Shown piece by piece: positions 24,115-35,429 of a stretch of DNA of 64,000 nt (position 1 is its first letter; each line of letters opens with the position of its first letter). This DNA is from Buddleja alternifolia (taxonomy: Eukaryota; Streptophyta; Magnoliopsida; Lamiales; Scrophulariaceae): positions 21,206,591-21,270,590 of the forward strand of contig CM033393.1 of NCBI GenBank assembly GCA_019426215.1, in the 5' to 3' direction. The translations under genes were made by a program, and so were the position numbers. The notes under the pieces were generated by a model that was not told the DNA's origin, did not search any database, and worked only from the letters and a program-made list of their open reading frames with translations.

Positions 24115-24305
24115 GCGCCTAGGCGCGCGTTGATCGGGGCCGCCTATGTGGCGTGTCTTTCTTGGGGCAAAAGTTCCAGGGCGCCCAGGCGCGCGATGTG
24201 TGGCGCCTAGGCGTTGTCATTGTGCACCTAGGCGGGCGTTTCCGAAGCCAGATCTCTCTCTGCTTGGGTGGCGCCTTGGCGCGGGTAAACTGGCGCCTGG
24301 GCGTG
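24115..24305 (-). repeat. GC-rich word module in G1 5' LTR
   Basis: The words GCGCCTAGGCGC, GCGCCCAGGCGC, GCGCCTTGGCGC and GCGCCTGGGCG are dispersed upstream of the TATA box. Relative to the 3' LTR module there are indels centred on the words themselves, such as GATCGGGGCCGCC here against GATCGGTGCCTAGGCGCCGCC at about 12027. Confidence 0.8.
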
Positions 24306-24491
24306 GCTCTGCGAAGCCTGAGTAGTGTTTGATAAGTGAGTCGTCTTTTTGCCCTTTTTTTCGTCCATCGTCGCTTACTATCTGAAATCACTTTACACAC
24401 ATATGAAACGCATTGGCACGAACTAACTTATATACGGGCCTGAATTATCGCTAAAAAGGCCTAAGAACTTATGCAAAAATGACTCCTATCA

Positions 24492-26357
24492 GATACCTAT
24501 TCTACATGCAAGATGATCAAAGGATCATTGTTGCACTGTAAGCATACTTTCTTGAAGATGAATTTATTCAAGAAAGTGGTGTAGATGGAAAGATTATTCT
24601 CAATGAAAATGATGAAACACCAAGGGAGACGACTGTGCAAGAAACAGACACTGAACTTGATAAAACACAACTAACATTGCGAAGATATGGTAGAGTACCA
24701 CATTAACCTGATAGGTACTATGGGTACTTGCTACAAGAAGAATCGGGTGTCCACACTATAGCAGTGGGAGTTCAGGGGGACGACCATTCTACTTATGATC
24801 AAGCAATGATGGACATCTACTCTGCAAAGTGGCGAGAAGCTATGCAGGTGTAGATAGACTAGATGCATTTCAACAAGGTCTGGACTCTAGTAGATTATCC
24901 TGAGGGCATTGCACCTACTGGGTGCAAGTGGATCTACAAGAGGAAGATAGGCCGGTATGGAAAAGTTGACACATACAAGGCAAGGCTTGTAGCAAAAGGT
25001 TATAGTCAAAAGGAAAGAATTGACTATCAAGAGACCTTTTCACCTGTGGAAATGATCAAGTCTATTCGAATTTTGCTTGCAATAGCTGCACACTTTGATT
25101 ATAAGATACGGCAGATGGATGTAAAGACAGCTTTTCAAAATGGATCCTCAAAGAGGATATCTATATGGAGCAGCCAAAGGCTTTACATCTAGGACTGGTA
25201 TTCATACGGTGTGCAAATTTAAGAGATCCATTTATTGACTTAAGCAAGCCTCTAGGAGTTGGAATATAAGTTATGACGAAACTGTCAAAGGATTTGACTT
25301 TGTCAAAAATGAAGATGAACCATGTGTTTACAAGAAGGTTAGTGGGAGTAAAAGAACTTTCCTTATCTTATATGTGGATGACATTCTACTCATAGGAAAT
25401 GATGTGGGAATGCTCAAATCAGTCAAAAGATGGCTTTCAAATACATTTTCCATGAAAGACTTGGGATAAGCGACCTATATTCTAAGAATTTGTATCTACA
25501 GAGATAGAACAAATAGAATGATAGGACTTTCCTAAGCTCTTTCCTTAGAGGAAGTCCTAAAACAGTTTAGGATGGAAGACTCTAAGAAAGGTTTCTCGCC
25601 TATGAGACATGGGGTGCACCTTTTAAAGTTTATGTCTCCTCAAAGTGAGAAAGATAGGAATGAAATGAGTACGGTGCCCTACGTGTCTGCAGTGGGTAGT
25701 CTGATGTACACCATGTTATGCACACGGCTAGACATAGCCTACGGGGTAAGTGTGGTGAGTCGTTTTCAAGCTAACCCAGGAAGAGAACACTGGACCGCTG
25801 TAAAAAATATCCTCAAGTATCTGAAGAGAACTAAGGATATGGTCCTGACATATGGACATGGGACTTGAAGGTGGAAGGATATACTGACTCAGGTTACCAG
25901 TCTGATGTAGATGAACGAAAATCAACTTCAGGGTTTATATTCACGCTCAATGGTGGAGCGGTAACTTGAAAATTTTCTAAGCAAAGCGCAACCGTTGATT
26001 CCTCCATTGAGGCAGAATACATAGCAGCGTCAATGGCTGTTAAAGAGGATGTTTGGATTAGGAAGTTTCTTGGAAAACTTCAAGTCATCCCTAGTGTAGA
26101 GCTGCCATTGCCACTTAATGTGACAATAACAGGGCTATTGCACAAGCAAAGGAACCAATGTCTCAACACAAATCCAAGCACATAGAGAGGAGATATCACA
26201 TAATAAGAGAAATCATTGGAAGAGGTGATATAGTTGTTCAGAGAGTAAATTCATCTGACAATGTCGTTGACCCCTTGACTAAGTCTTTGACACAAGCAGT
26301 GCAGGATCGACATCTCGAAAAGATGGGTATTAGATACCATAGTGATTGGCATTGAGT
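24492..26357 (+). pseudogene. Copia B reverse transcriptase and RNase H, broken
   Basis: This continues the copia B pol gene after G1. RT pieces are the GCKWIYKRKIG..YKARLVAKGYSQ start (24863-25192), a frameshift near 25190, and the YVDDILL box at about 25370. A stop near 25469 follows. RNase H/C-terminal pieces are YVSAVGSLMYTMLCTRLDIAY (25572-25868) and SKHIERRYHIIREI (26158-26355), where the conserved end of copia pol is reached. At least five stops or shifts are present. The polypurine tract AGTGGGAGAT follows at 26361-26370. Confidence 0.9.
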
Positions 26358-26370
26358 AGAAGTGGGAGAT

Positions 26371-27915
26371 TGTTAGGTTAATGTCCTCAAATGCCACTAG
26401 AGGATTAAAGAATATTTGGACATTATCAATTTGTAATTTTTTCGCATTCTATCAATAAAAGGCAGTTAGTTGTTTACAAAACAAGAGTTAACTCTCTAAG
26501 GCACTAGAGAAGCTTGATACTTGTGTACTAAAATAGTCTGCAAGTCAATGATTTTCAATTGGGCATTGAAAATCATGAAGACTTGTATGATATGAGTTTT
26601 GACGAGAAAGGTGTCCGTCGATCACTACGAAGTAGTGAAGAACTCACATCATAGGTCCACAGATGGAGATAGTGGCACTCAGACATGACTCGCATCGATT
26701 CTATCACATGGGTTTTTACTCTTTGATAGTCAATGACAGAATTGATTAAGTTGTAATAGGTTTGTCTAGACTTTAGACTTTAGGAGTCGAGTTAAAGATA
26801 TTCTTGTTACATTAGGTTTGTCATTAGAGTAGTTGGACCCAATTCACCCTTTGATGGGATCAACCTCGAACTGCAACTTAATGGGCAAGTAGTAGTCTTA
26901 ATTGGTATCCAAAATGGAATTCGTTCCCTCGAAGGTGAACAAGAAATTATCCTATGCATTTATAAGTAAGTTAGATCTTAAAGTTATAAATATAGCATAG
27001 TGTCAAGTTAGTGAGTTTGACCCAAAACCATGACTCTCACTTGATTGAGATAAGAAAACGAAGAGTTTATATTCATACGGTAATTACAATAGAAAAGATA
27101 AAAATGATCCAATCATTTCATCTTATTTGGGTTACAATATGGACCGCTTTACTGGCTAGGTGGGACCCATATTCAATGGAATTCTTCTATTTCCAAATAT
27201 AGATGAACCTAAAGAGTCACGCTTAAAAAGCAAAAATCGATAGAAAATATGAAATATTTCTTGTGGTAATATTTTAAGTATTGGATACTTAAAATTAATT
27301 AAATGGAATTAATTATTTGAAGAAATGAGTTAGTTCATTTATAATATAATTAATATGTTATTTCTTGAAGAAATAAAATTAATTAAATATCCCATCTATT
27401 ATTTAATTAGATTAATTAATTAATTAAATAATGGATTCGACCGAGCTCAAATTGATGCACCAAGTGGCACACCAAGACCTAAATGGGGCGGCGACTAGGC
27501 ATCCATAATGGGCTAATTTAAGCCTAAGGTATTAACTTAAGTGATATAAATATATCACATTAGTTAATACCTAGGTCACAAGTTATAGTTAACCCTTGAG
27601 CCACTAGACAAAAATTCCTCTCTCTCCCTAGCCCTAGCCGTCGGTCATCAATTCAAGCAAGGAGGAGATTTTTTTCTAAACAAGTTTTTTTCGGCGAGAC
27701 AATTTAGAGGCAACACTTTTGGACTACTCGGATTATCAAGATTTCAATCGGAGTTATTCGCGAAGAAGTTGAAGAATTCGAATTTGTAAGATTCTCCATC
27801 CACTTCGTTACAGTGGGTAAAGTATTGTTTACTCCGGGATTGATCATGTTATGGGGAAATCCAAATAAATTCTTAAAATTCCGTTTCCTCTGCGTTTGGT
27901 TATTTTTCCACAACA
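26371..27915 (+). mobile_element. Copia B 3' LTR
   Basis: It starts TGTTAGGTTAATGTCC directly after the polypurine tract AGTGGGAGAT and ends TTCCACAACA. The target copy AGAAT follows at 27916-27920. It lacks the fold-back insertion of the 5' copy and keeps about 100 bp missing there (GCACCAAGTGGCACACC..). Confidence 0.92.
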
Positions 27916-27920
27916 AGAAT

Positions 27921-28322
27921 TGCTAGGTGTTTTCTATATTTATGTTTCCTTTACCACGTTGTAGCAAATTAATGTGCAAAGTGAGACTAAAATTTAAAGT
28001 AACATTACAATGTTATTATTCTCCCATTAGAAAAATACTGAATAAGTAAAGGGGCATTAGATGTCTTATCTCTCCATCAAGATTTAGAAGATGGGTTCAC
28101 TTCTAGTGCATGGCGACATCCCGGAATAAGGAGGTCATGCATTAATATGTGGTACTCTATCTTCTCTAGTGTATTTAATGCCTTCTTGTCGAAGCGAATT
28201 CCACCCCATATATCGAAAAAGGTTTCCGTTCGGTGATCCATGAGCTAAAGGAGATTGATTTTGAGAATCCTGGTATCATGCCCAGTGAAAGTTGAAAATC
28301 ACATCCGGATTCCCAAAGACAA
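27921..28322 (+). mobile_element. Copia A leader, second part
   Basis: This is the continuation of the leader interrupted at 5151. It matches the copia B and D leaders (TTAATGTGCAAAGTGAGAC, a conserved CCATCAAGATTTAGAA-like block, CATATATCGAAAAAGG). It stops before gag, so the rest of copia A is missing. Confidence 0.65.
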
Positions 28323-28445
28323 GATCAATTTTTTTTTGTTTTTAGATTTTAATTAAAAATAAATACGAAAAACTTACCTTTTTGCGTATTCAATCAATCC
28401 TTGCGAATCTTCGTTCAATGGTCTACGCGTCCCGTCTCTATATAT
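28323..28445. other. Unassigned stretch between copia A and copia C
   Basis: This is 123 bp of AT-rich sequence with a poly-T run, ending TATAT directly before the LTR of copia C. It has no coding frame and no match to other parts of the window. It may be the original host of copia C. Confidence 0.4.
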
Positions 28446-30142
28446 TGTTGGGGAAAATTAACCAAACACAGTGGAAACAGTATTTTAAAATTTTATTTGA
28501 ATTTTTCCATAACAAGATCAATCCCGGGGTTTTATCAGACGTATGTACGATAGGGAAATCAACACTTTACCAGTTGAAGCGAAGTGGTTGGATAATCTCA
28601 AGCTTTCGACTTCTTCAACTTCTTCACGAAATAATCCGGTTGAATTCTTGATAATCCGAGCAGTTCAAAAGTGCTGACTCTAAATTGTCTCGCCGGAAAA
28701 ACTTGATTGAAAAAAATCTTTTTCTACTTGGCACTATGGCCGACGGCTAGGGAGAGATGGAGAAGAGGAATTTTATTTGTCTTGTGGCTAAAGAATTAAT
28801 TGTAACTTATGACCTAGGTATTAATCAATATGATATATTTATATCACTTAAAATATTAGCTTGGGCTCAAATTAGCCCATGTCGGATGCCTAGTGGCCGC
28901 CCCTACTCGGTCTTGGTGTGCCTCTTGGTTCACCAATTTGAGCTCAGTCTAATCCATTATTTAATTAATCAATTCAATTCAATCAATTAATCTAATTAAA
29001 TAATAAATAGGATATTTAATTAATTTTATCTCATCAAGAAACAATACATGAATTAAATTACAAATGAATTAACTTATTTCTTCAAATAATTAATTCCATT
29101 GAACTAATTTTAAGTATCCAATACTTAAAATATTACCACAAGATATATTCCATATTTTCTATTGATTTTTCCTTTTTAAGCGTGACTCTTTAGGTTCATC
29201 TAAGTTTGGCCATGGGAGGATTCCATTGAATGTGGGTCCCACCTGGCCAGTCAAGTGGTCCACATTGTAAGGGACCCCGGCCAGTCAAGTGGTCCACATT
29301 GTAACTTAAATAAGATGAAAAGATTGGATCATTTTACCTTTCCTATTGTAAATACCGTGTAAATACAAACTCTTCGTTTCCTTATCCCGGTCAAGTGAGA
29401 GTCATGATTTTAGGTTAAACTCACTAATTTGACTCTATGCTATATTTATAATAATTCTAGATCAGTGAGTGCTTTGGCCAAAAACTTTAAGATCTAACTT
29501 ACTTATAAATGCATAGGATAATTCCTCGTTCACCTTCGAGGGAACGAATCCCCACTTGGATATCAGTTAAGACTACTACTTGCCCATTAGGTTGCAGTTC
29601 GAGGTTGACTACACCAAAGGGTGAATTGAGTCTAACTACTCTAATGACAAACCTAATGTCACAAGTATATCTTTAACTCGATTCCTCAAGTCTAAAGTTC
29701 AGACACTCCTATTTCAATTTAATCAATTTTGTCATTGACTGACAAAAAGTGAAAACCAATGTGACAGAATCGATGTGAGTCATGTCTGAGTGCCAGTGTC
29801 TTCATTAGTGCACCTATGATATGAGTTCTTCACTACTTCCTAGTGATTGACGAGCACCTTTCTCGTCAAAAATCACATCATAAAATTCTTCATGATTTCC
29901 AATGCCCAATTGAGAATCTTTGACTTGCAGACTATTTTAGTACACAAGTATCAAACTCCTCTAGTGCCTTAAAGAGTTAACTCTTGTATTCATGGACTTA
30001 TAGATGATTACAATATATAAATACCAATATAATAATAAACAACTAATTGCCTTTTTATTGATAGAATAAGAAACAATTGCTATTTGATAATGTCCTTACA
30101 TTTTCAGATCCTCTAGTGGCATTTGAGGACATTGACCTAATA
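28446..30142 (-). mobile_element. Copia C 3' LTR (minus strand)
   Basis: This is the reverse complement of the copia A/B LTR family. The plus strand starts TGTTGGGGAAAATTAACC and ends ACCTAATA, then ATCTCCCACTT, the reverse of the polypurine tract. A 34-bp tandem duplication lies at 29245-29304 (GGCCAGTCAAGTGGTCCACA twice). The RNase H end lies immediately to the right, so this is the 3' LTR. No 5' LTR is present. Confidence 0.88.
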
Positions 30143-30157
30143 ATCTCCCACTTGTAC

Positions 30158-31011
30158 TCAATGACAATCACTATGGTATCTAATACCCATCCTTTTATGA
30201 TGTTGATCCATCACTACCTGTGTCAAAGGCTTGGTCAATGGGTCAGTGACATTGTGTGCTGAATTTATTCTCTGAACAGCTATCTCGTCTCTTCCAACAA
30301 TTTCTCTTATTATGTGATGTCTCCTCTCTATGTTCTTGGATTTGTTGTGAGACCTTGGTTCTTTTTCTTGTGCGATAACCCCGTTATTGTCACAATAAAG
30401 TGGCGGTAGCAGCTCTACACTAGGGACCACTTGAAGTTATCCAAGAAACTTCCTAATCCAAACACCCTCTTTAGTAGCTTCTAACGCTGCTATGTATTCC
30501 ACCTCAGTGTTGGAATCAGTAGTTGTGCTTTTCTAATAAATTTATCCAAGTTACTTCTCCACCATTGAGTGTGAATATGAACCCTGAAGTGAATTTTTTA
30601 TCATCTACATCAGATTGGAAATTTGAGTCAGTATATCCATCCATCTTCAAATCTCCATGTCTATATGTTAGAACCATGTCCTTAGTTCTCTTCAGATACT
30701 TAAGGATATTTTTACAGCAGTCCAGTGTTCTCTTCCTAGGTTAGCCTAAAAATGACTTACCACGCTTACTGCGTAGGCTATGTCGGGCCATGTGCATAAC
30801 ATGGTGTACATTAGACTACCCACTGCTGACTCCTAGGGCACCATGCTCATTTTTTTCCTATCTTCCTCAATTTGAGGAGACATAGACTTTGAAAGGTACA
30901 TACAATGTCTCATGGGCAAGACATCTTTCTTAGATTCTTCCATCCTAAATCTTTTTAGGACTTTCTCTATGTAAAGGGCTTGGGAAAGGTGCATACAATG
31001 TCTCACGTCGT
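30158..31011 (-). pseudogene. Copia C pol fragment 1 (RT end and RNase H)
   Basis: The minus strand encodes, in several frames, the region around LKRFRMEESKK (near 30950), the RNase H region, then CDNNGVIAQ and the conserved SKNIERRHHIIREIVGR..PLTKPL end (30158-30430). The end abuts the polypurine tract and the 3' LTR. At 31011 it is joined directly to a second, more decayed copy of the same region. Confidence 0.85.
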
Positions 31012-32440
31012 GAGCTGAGGCTATTTTCTGCACGGCAATATTGCCTCAATCCAATGGTTTCTCGAATAACTTTTTCTGTGCATTTAGATTTGTTGTGAGA
31101 CCTCGGTTCCTTAGCCTAAGTGATAGCTCCATTGTCGTCACTCTGTAGTGACAACGGAATTTCCACGCTAAGAACCTCTTGAAGTTCATCTATGAACTTC
31201 TCAATCCAAACAATTTGTTTGGCAACCTCAAAGGTTGCCAAGCACTTAACCTCAATTGTGGAATCGGCAGTTGCGCTTTCCTTGGAATCTATTCCAAGAC
31301 TCTGCTCCACCATTTAGAGGGAATACAGACCCATAAGTGGTTTTTCCGATCATCATGATCAGATTCAAAATCCAAAATTATGTAATCGCTCCATGTTCTT
31401 ACATTCTTAGTTCTTCTCAAGTACCATATAATACTTTTCATCGCATTCCAATGCTTCTCTCCTAGGTTAGCTTGAAACCTACTTACCTCGCTAAATGCGT
31501 AAGCAAGATCCCGTCTCGTGCATAACATTGCCAACATGAGAAATTCTACTTCCAGTGCATAGGCCATGCCACACATCTCTCTTTGATCTTTTTATAGAGA
31601 TGAGGTCTATGTCTCATAAGCAAGAGATCTCTCGTAGAGTTTGCCCATCAACCATTGAATTGGGACAATCTCTAGGTGGAGGGCTTGAGAGAGTCCTATT
31701 GCCCTCGTTACTCTATAGATGAAAATCTAAAGGACATAGGTATCTTCTCACAAGTCTTTGATGGAAAGAGTGCTTGAGATCCCCGTCTTGGCCCCAATCA
31801 ACGAGTTGATACAATATCAAGAATATCAACTTGCTTCGATTGACCTTCTTGCAGACACACAGTTTATTTTCATTCTTGATGACATTGTGTCATTTAGAGT
31901 GAAAATTACAACTACGAGGCGTCCATCTCATTCTATAAATAGACCTATGCAGCACGTTATGAGAATCGGACTTAGATATGAAGCTTTTGGGCAGTTCTAT
32001 TTGGATATCATTCTAAAATAAATCTATGATGAATGAGCCTTCACATCAATGTCTCAGACTCCATAATTCAAGTGTATTACTATTGAAAGCTAGTTCTAAT
32101 GGATTTGATCATTACTGGGAGAAAAGTGATTTCCTCATAGTCAATGCCCTTATATTGACTATGCCATTTTTCGCCATCAACTTGGCCAAGCCAATCCAAC
32201 TATTCAATCCATTCCTACCTTTATAGTATTACATCATCTCACATTTTCCATGCCCACCATTGCTTAGTCATGAGTAGAGGAATCATATTCATGGCTTCCT
32301 TCCGCTACAACAACAAATTACCATATCTTTCAAGCGGCTGAGATACTCTATTAGACCATCGCATTGGCGGTTGTGTGTTATTGGGCTTGGTTTGAATAGT
32401 CTATTTAGTTTCTCAAATCATCTTTTTACTACTCTTAGTT
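31012..32440 (-). pseudogene. Copia C pol fragment 2 (RT and RNase H, decayed)
   Basis: The minus strand is collinear at nucleotide level with copia D 43930-45600. Examples are ATGATCAAATCCATTAGAA near 32110, GTCATCAAGAATGAAAAT near 31880, and the CTCTCAAGCCCTCCACCTAG block near 31690. Readable peptides include FSEVSRFQANLGEKHW (about 31500) and ADSTIEVKCLATFEVAK (about 31260). Plus-strand frames at 31758-32226 are shadows of this decayed RT. The 5' half of the element is absent. Confidence 0.8.
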
Positions 32441-32449
32441 TTATCGAAT

Positions 32450-32858
32450 GATCAAAAGGTGTAACATGAGCAAAATTATTACTACACTCCTTTGTATATC
32501 TTTTCGACTTGAGGTGTAACATGAGCAAAATTATTTGATATGAATATTATATTTTTGAGCTTAAAATGATGATCTTATGCCATTGATTTCTTGTTGATTA
32601 TTTTGATTTGCATTGATTAGGTGGGGATGAAATTGTTGGATTTTGTAGGTATATCATATGCAAACCCTCATGAGACTCAACTCATCCTTTTTGGATAACA
32701 TAAAGATTTAAAGGCTTGTTGCACATTCTAAGTGCAATCGTTTATTCCATGAAAGTGAGTTTGTTTTTATTTTTGTTTTGTTTCCCTTGTTTTGATTTCT
32801 TGATCTTAGTCTATGTTTTCATTGGTCGAGGAAGATCAATGCTTAAGTTTGGGGGTGT
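32450..32858 (+). mobile_element. Gypsy G2 3' internal end and polypurine tract
   Basis: This is non-coding sequence ending in the purine tract TTAAGTTTGGGGGTG (32844-32857), directly before an LTR start TGATAGG. This is the normal 3' end of an Athila/Tat-like element on the plus strand. The word GTGTAACATGAGCAAAATTATT is repeated at about 32460 and 32512, near the junction with copia C. All gag-pol coding sequence of G2 is missing. Confidence 0.7.
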
Positions 32859-33049
32859 TGATAGGTTGTGATTTTGCATGTTTTTAATCCCCTTATTCAT
32901 GTGATTATCATTGATTTATGCATGATTTTATATCACATATGCGTGTAATTTGTCTATTTAGTGAGTTCAGGGACAAATCATTGCAATACAAGAGAATAGG
33001 GAGAGAACGTTCACTGAAGAAGATTTCAAGTATAAAATTATTTTTGAAG

Positions 33050-33170
33050 CCAACGCTCGAACATGGGAGTTGCAACGTTTGAAAGTCAGCTTGGTCATGT
33101 CAAAGTCAAGATATAATTGAGAAAGTCAACGCTCGAACGTGGGAATGTGACGTTTGAACTTTGGGGTTTG
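33050..33170 (+). repeat. Word module in G2 LTR (different word)
   Basis: Related words AACGCTCGAACATGGGA, AACGCTCGAACGTGGGA, AACGTTTGAA and GACGTTTGAAC repeat over 120 bp, about 60 bp upstream of the TATA-like box. The position corresponds to that of the GCGCCTAGGCGC module in G1, but the word is different. Confidence 0.65.
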
Positions 33171-34475
33171 CAGAGCAGTTTCTGGAAATTTTCTAGTTCT
33201 AATCCAAGATGGAGTCTTCCCTTCCACCCTTATATATATTAGATCAGTTCTCTAGAATTTAGCCCTAGTTTACTTACAAAGGAGAGTAAGAAGAAAGAGA
33301 CTCAAGAATTGAAGATCAAATCATAGGGAGTTTTTACTTTTTTGTTCTATTTTCTTTCATGAATATTATGTTTAGTTTTTATCTTAGTATGAGTAGCTAA
33401 ATTTGTAGACTAAGGCCATGCGTAGGACGAATCATGATTTGTGATCTAGAGAAGCAATTTTCGCATGAATGATTATTATTGCTTTATGTCTTGATCTTGT
33501 TTTTAATGCTTCATGTGTTTGGCCAACACATGCATGATTTAATGCTTAAATTATACATTGGGGAGAAGGTAATTTAAGATGCAAGAGAGATCAATACATC
33601 TTCTAAGTTAGTTGATGTTAGGGATGGCTACGTACTCCGGATGCTATTAGCCAGATTTAGCTGGGGAATTTCTAGTTCTATAATGCATGCATATGATTAA
33701 TTACCCCTAACCAAGCATAGGTTACCAATATAGAGGGATCTCTTGGTAATAATCTTAAGGAGAATTTCACCTTAGCAACAATAATCTAAATTACAATTAA
33801 CGCTTTTATATTGATAATTGATTGATTTGTATCGACGCATGTGCCTTAGTTGCTTTTGGCAAGCGTCTCAAACGGATCATCACTTGAGAACGAGAACCAG
33901 TTGGTATGGGGATAATCTTGGCCACTTCTATCGATCGCTCAGCGTCCACAATCGCTTCCACGTCTGGAAGGACAGTGAATAACTCTCTAGCGATTTCCAC
34001 CACCGTTGATACCACTTGTTGATACTTACTTGTTGGTAAATTAACATCCAACTGTATGCTTCTCAAATTCCATTTTAAAAAAATTATGCATGATTTTATA
34101 AAAGTTTCTATTAAGTGTTGAAGGGAAATTTTCAACGCTTAACATATACCACTTGTTGAATTTATGTGATACCATTTGTTGATACTACTAGTTGTAAGAT
34201 TTATGTTGACGCTTGAAATTAAATCCTATTTTTGTTTGAGCGTCCAACACATCATGCACAAGTAACGATAAGCGTTGATGATCTATGTATATGAAAATAG
34301 TTTTTGATCATTGACGCTTACACATGTGTTCAAGTACAATTTTAAAGTTTCCCCTAAATTTGATAACTTGTAACACTTTTTGAAAAACTCTTTTAGACAA
34401 TATAATAAAGTGAATCCCCCCTACATTATATGTCTAATGAAAATATAATGCATAATGATTAAGCGTTTAAATCAT

Positions 34476-35330
34476 TCATACCTCGTTCTGGAATGAAGAA
34501 TAGGAATTTCTCTTTTCATATCTAAGAAATTTCTTGAATTTCTTGACCAATAAATCCATTTCCTTTTCCTCACTCGATTCTGTCGCTTCCACCTCACTGA
34601 CTGATTTGCCTTTGATATTGGTTGTAGCGATTAATGCTCTGGAATCAGTTGCTGAAGATGAGGTGTCGCTGATTTCTCCCAATTCAAATTCAAAAGCCTT
34701 TAGCTCCGAGAACACATGTTCTGGCGTAATAATGTCCAACATTTGTGATTCTCTCATCGCTACAGTCTTTATCAAATATTTGCTTGGAAGACTCCTAAAA
34801 TTCTTTTTGACCATTTCCTTGTTGGTCAACTCCTTATCCAAAGATGCTAATTCTGTAATAAGCGACGTAAATCTCGCATCTAATTGATCTAGCGTTTCGC
34901 TTGGCATCATCTTAAAATTCTCAAATCTTTGCATGGCTATGGAGATCTTGTTCTCTCTCATCTGTGCTGGACCTTCACATATTGTGGCTAACTTATCCCA
35001 AATTTTCTTAGTCGTAGAGCACGACTTGACCTTATTGAATAAGTTATCATTGTCACCAATGGCTGTAGATAGAGCATTCCGTCCAACATTATCTAGATTT
35101 GCTCTCCGATGCTCATCAGTTGACCACTCATGCTTTGGCTTCTCAACATAACCATCTGAACTGGCTTCAGTCGCTCCAGGTGCCCTAGTGATGACTTTGA
35201 ATATTCGAATTCGCCCATCTGAAATGATATCACACATTTCATCATCACAAGCACAAAGATAAGCAAATGCTTTGACCTTCCATGAGTCATAATTTGACTC
35301 GGTCAACTTTGGTACTCTTGTAAATGCCAT
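34476..35330 (-). CDS. Copia-type gag polyprotein fragment (284 aa, open)
   Basis: This is a gag protein of a copia element, which would package element RNA in cytoplasmic particles. The ATG at 35330 (MAFTRVPKLTESNYDSWK) fits the start of copia gag proteins better than the upstream part of the frame, which runs through the primer site and LTR. The N-terminal LTESNYDSWK matches the small gag-start domain. The middle (MQRFENFKMMPSETLDQLDARF..SLPSKY) is the UBN2-type gag domain. The C-terminal part is acidic and ends in a Lys-rich segment. No zinc knuckle is present and no pol follows, so the frame is truncated at its 3' side though free of stops. Confidence 0.8.
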   Translation of the reverse strand: MAFTRVPKLTESNYDSWKVKAFAYLCACDDEMCDIISDGRIRIFKVITRAPGATEASSDGYVEKPKHEWSTDEHRRANLDNVGRNALSTAIGDNDNLFNKVKSCSTTKKIWDKLATICEGPAQMRENKISIAMQRFENFKMMPSETLDQLDARFTSLITELASLDKELTNKEMVKKNFRSLPSKYLIKTVAMRESQMLDIITPEHVFSELKAFEFELGEISDTSSSATDSRALIATTNIKGKSVSEVEATESSEEKEMDLLVKKFKKFLRYEKRNSYSSFQNEV

Positions 35331-35413
35331 GAAATTTTTTAAGGCAACTAAGATTTTTAAAACTGGATCTAAACAAGTAGTTACGCTCGGAAGTTTTAGA
35401 ATTTCAACTTCAA

Positions 35414-35429
35414 CCGCTTTGATACCACT
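35414..35429 (-). other. Primer-binding site of copia fragment
   Basis: The minus strand reads AGTGGTATCAAAGCGG directly after the LTR end GGGACCCAATA. It resembles the tRNA-Met site TGGTATCAGAGC with one mismatch. Confidence 0.75.

Larger units (their letters stand above)
11023..24491 (-). mobile_element. Gypsy G1, complete Athila/Tat-like LTR retrotransposon
   Basis: Two LTRs (5' copy 23128-24491, 3' copy 11023-12376) are flanked by the perfect duplication GATAC at 11018-11022 and 24492-24496. A tRNA-Asp-type primer site lies beside the 5' LTR. On the minus strand the order is gag, protease, RT, RNase H, integrase, an extra ORF, and poly-G tracts before the 3' LTR. That order, the FMDD reverse transcriptase box and the extra 3' ORF fit the Athila/Tat branch. 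It is interrupted by a hAT-type element and a copia solo LTR, and it carries several stops and frameshifts. Confidence 0.93.
23128..24491 (-). mobile_element. G1 5' LTR (1364 bp)
   Basis: The plus-strand ends are TGACACGCTAG and ACTCCTATCA, so the minus-strand LTR begins TGATAGGAGTCA and ends ..GTGTCA. The target copy GATAC follows at 24492. The promoter region shows TGTATAAATAGG (24083-24094, minus strand), with a GC-rich word module just upstream at 24115-24305. Confidence 0.92.
5152..27915 (+). mobile_element. Copia B, complete LTR retrotransposon split by gypsy G1
   Basis: Two related LTRs (5152-7035 and 26371-27915) are flanked by the perfect 5-bp duplication AGAAT at 5147-5151 and 27916-27920, which proves a single insertion into the copia A leader. 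The internal order is leader, gag, protease, integrase, reverse transcriptase, RNase H, polypurine tract, which is the Ty1/copia order. Gypsy G1 (11023-24491) lies between integrase and reverse transcriptase. Many stop codons and a damaged primer site show it is dead. The LTRs are unequal in length because the 5' copy has a fold-back insertion. Confidence 0.93.

Noticed and set aside
31758..32226. Two plus-strand frames of 87 and 66 codons
   Set aside because: The opposite strand is collinear with copia D RT at nucleotide level, so these are shadows of a decayed minus-strand pol gene.
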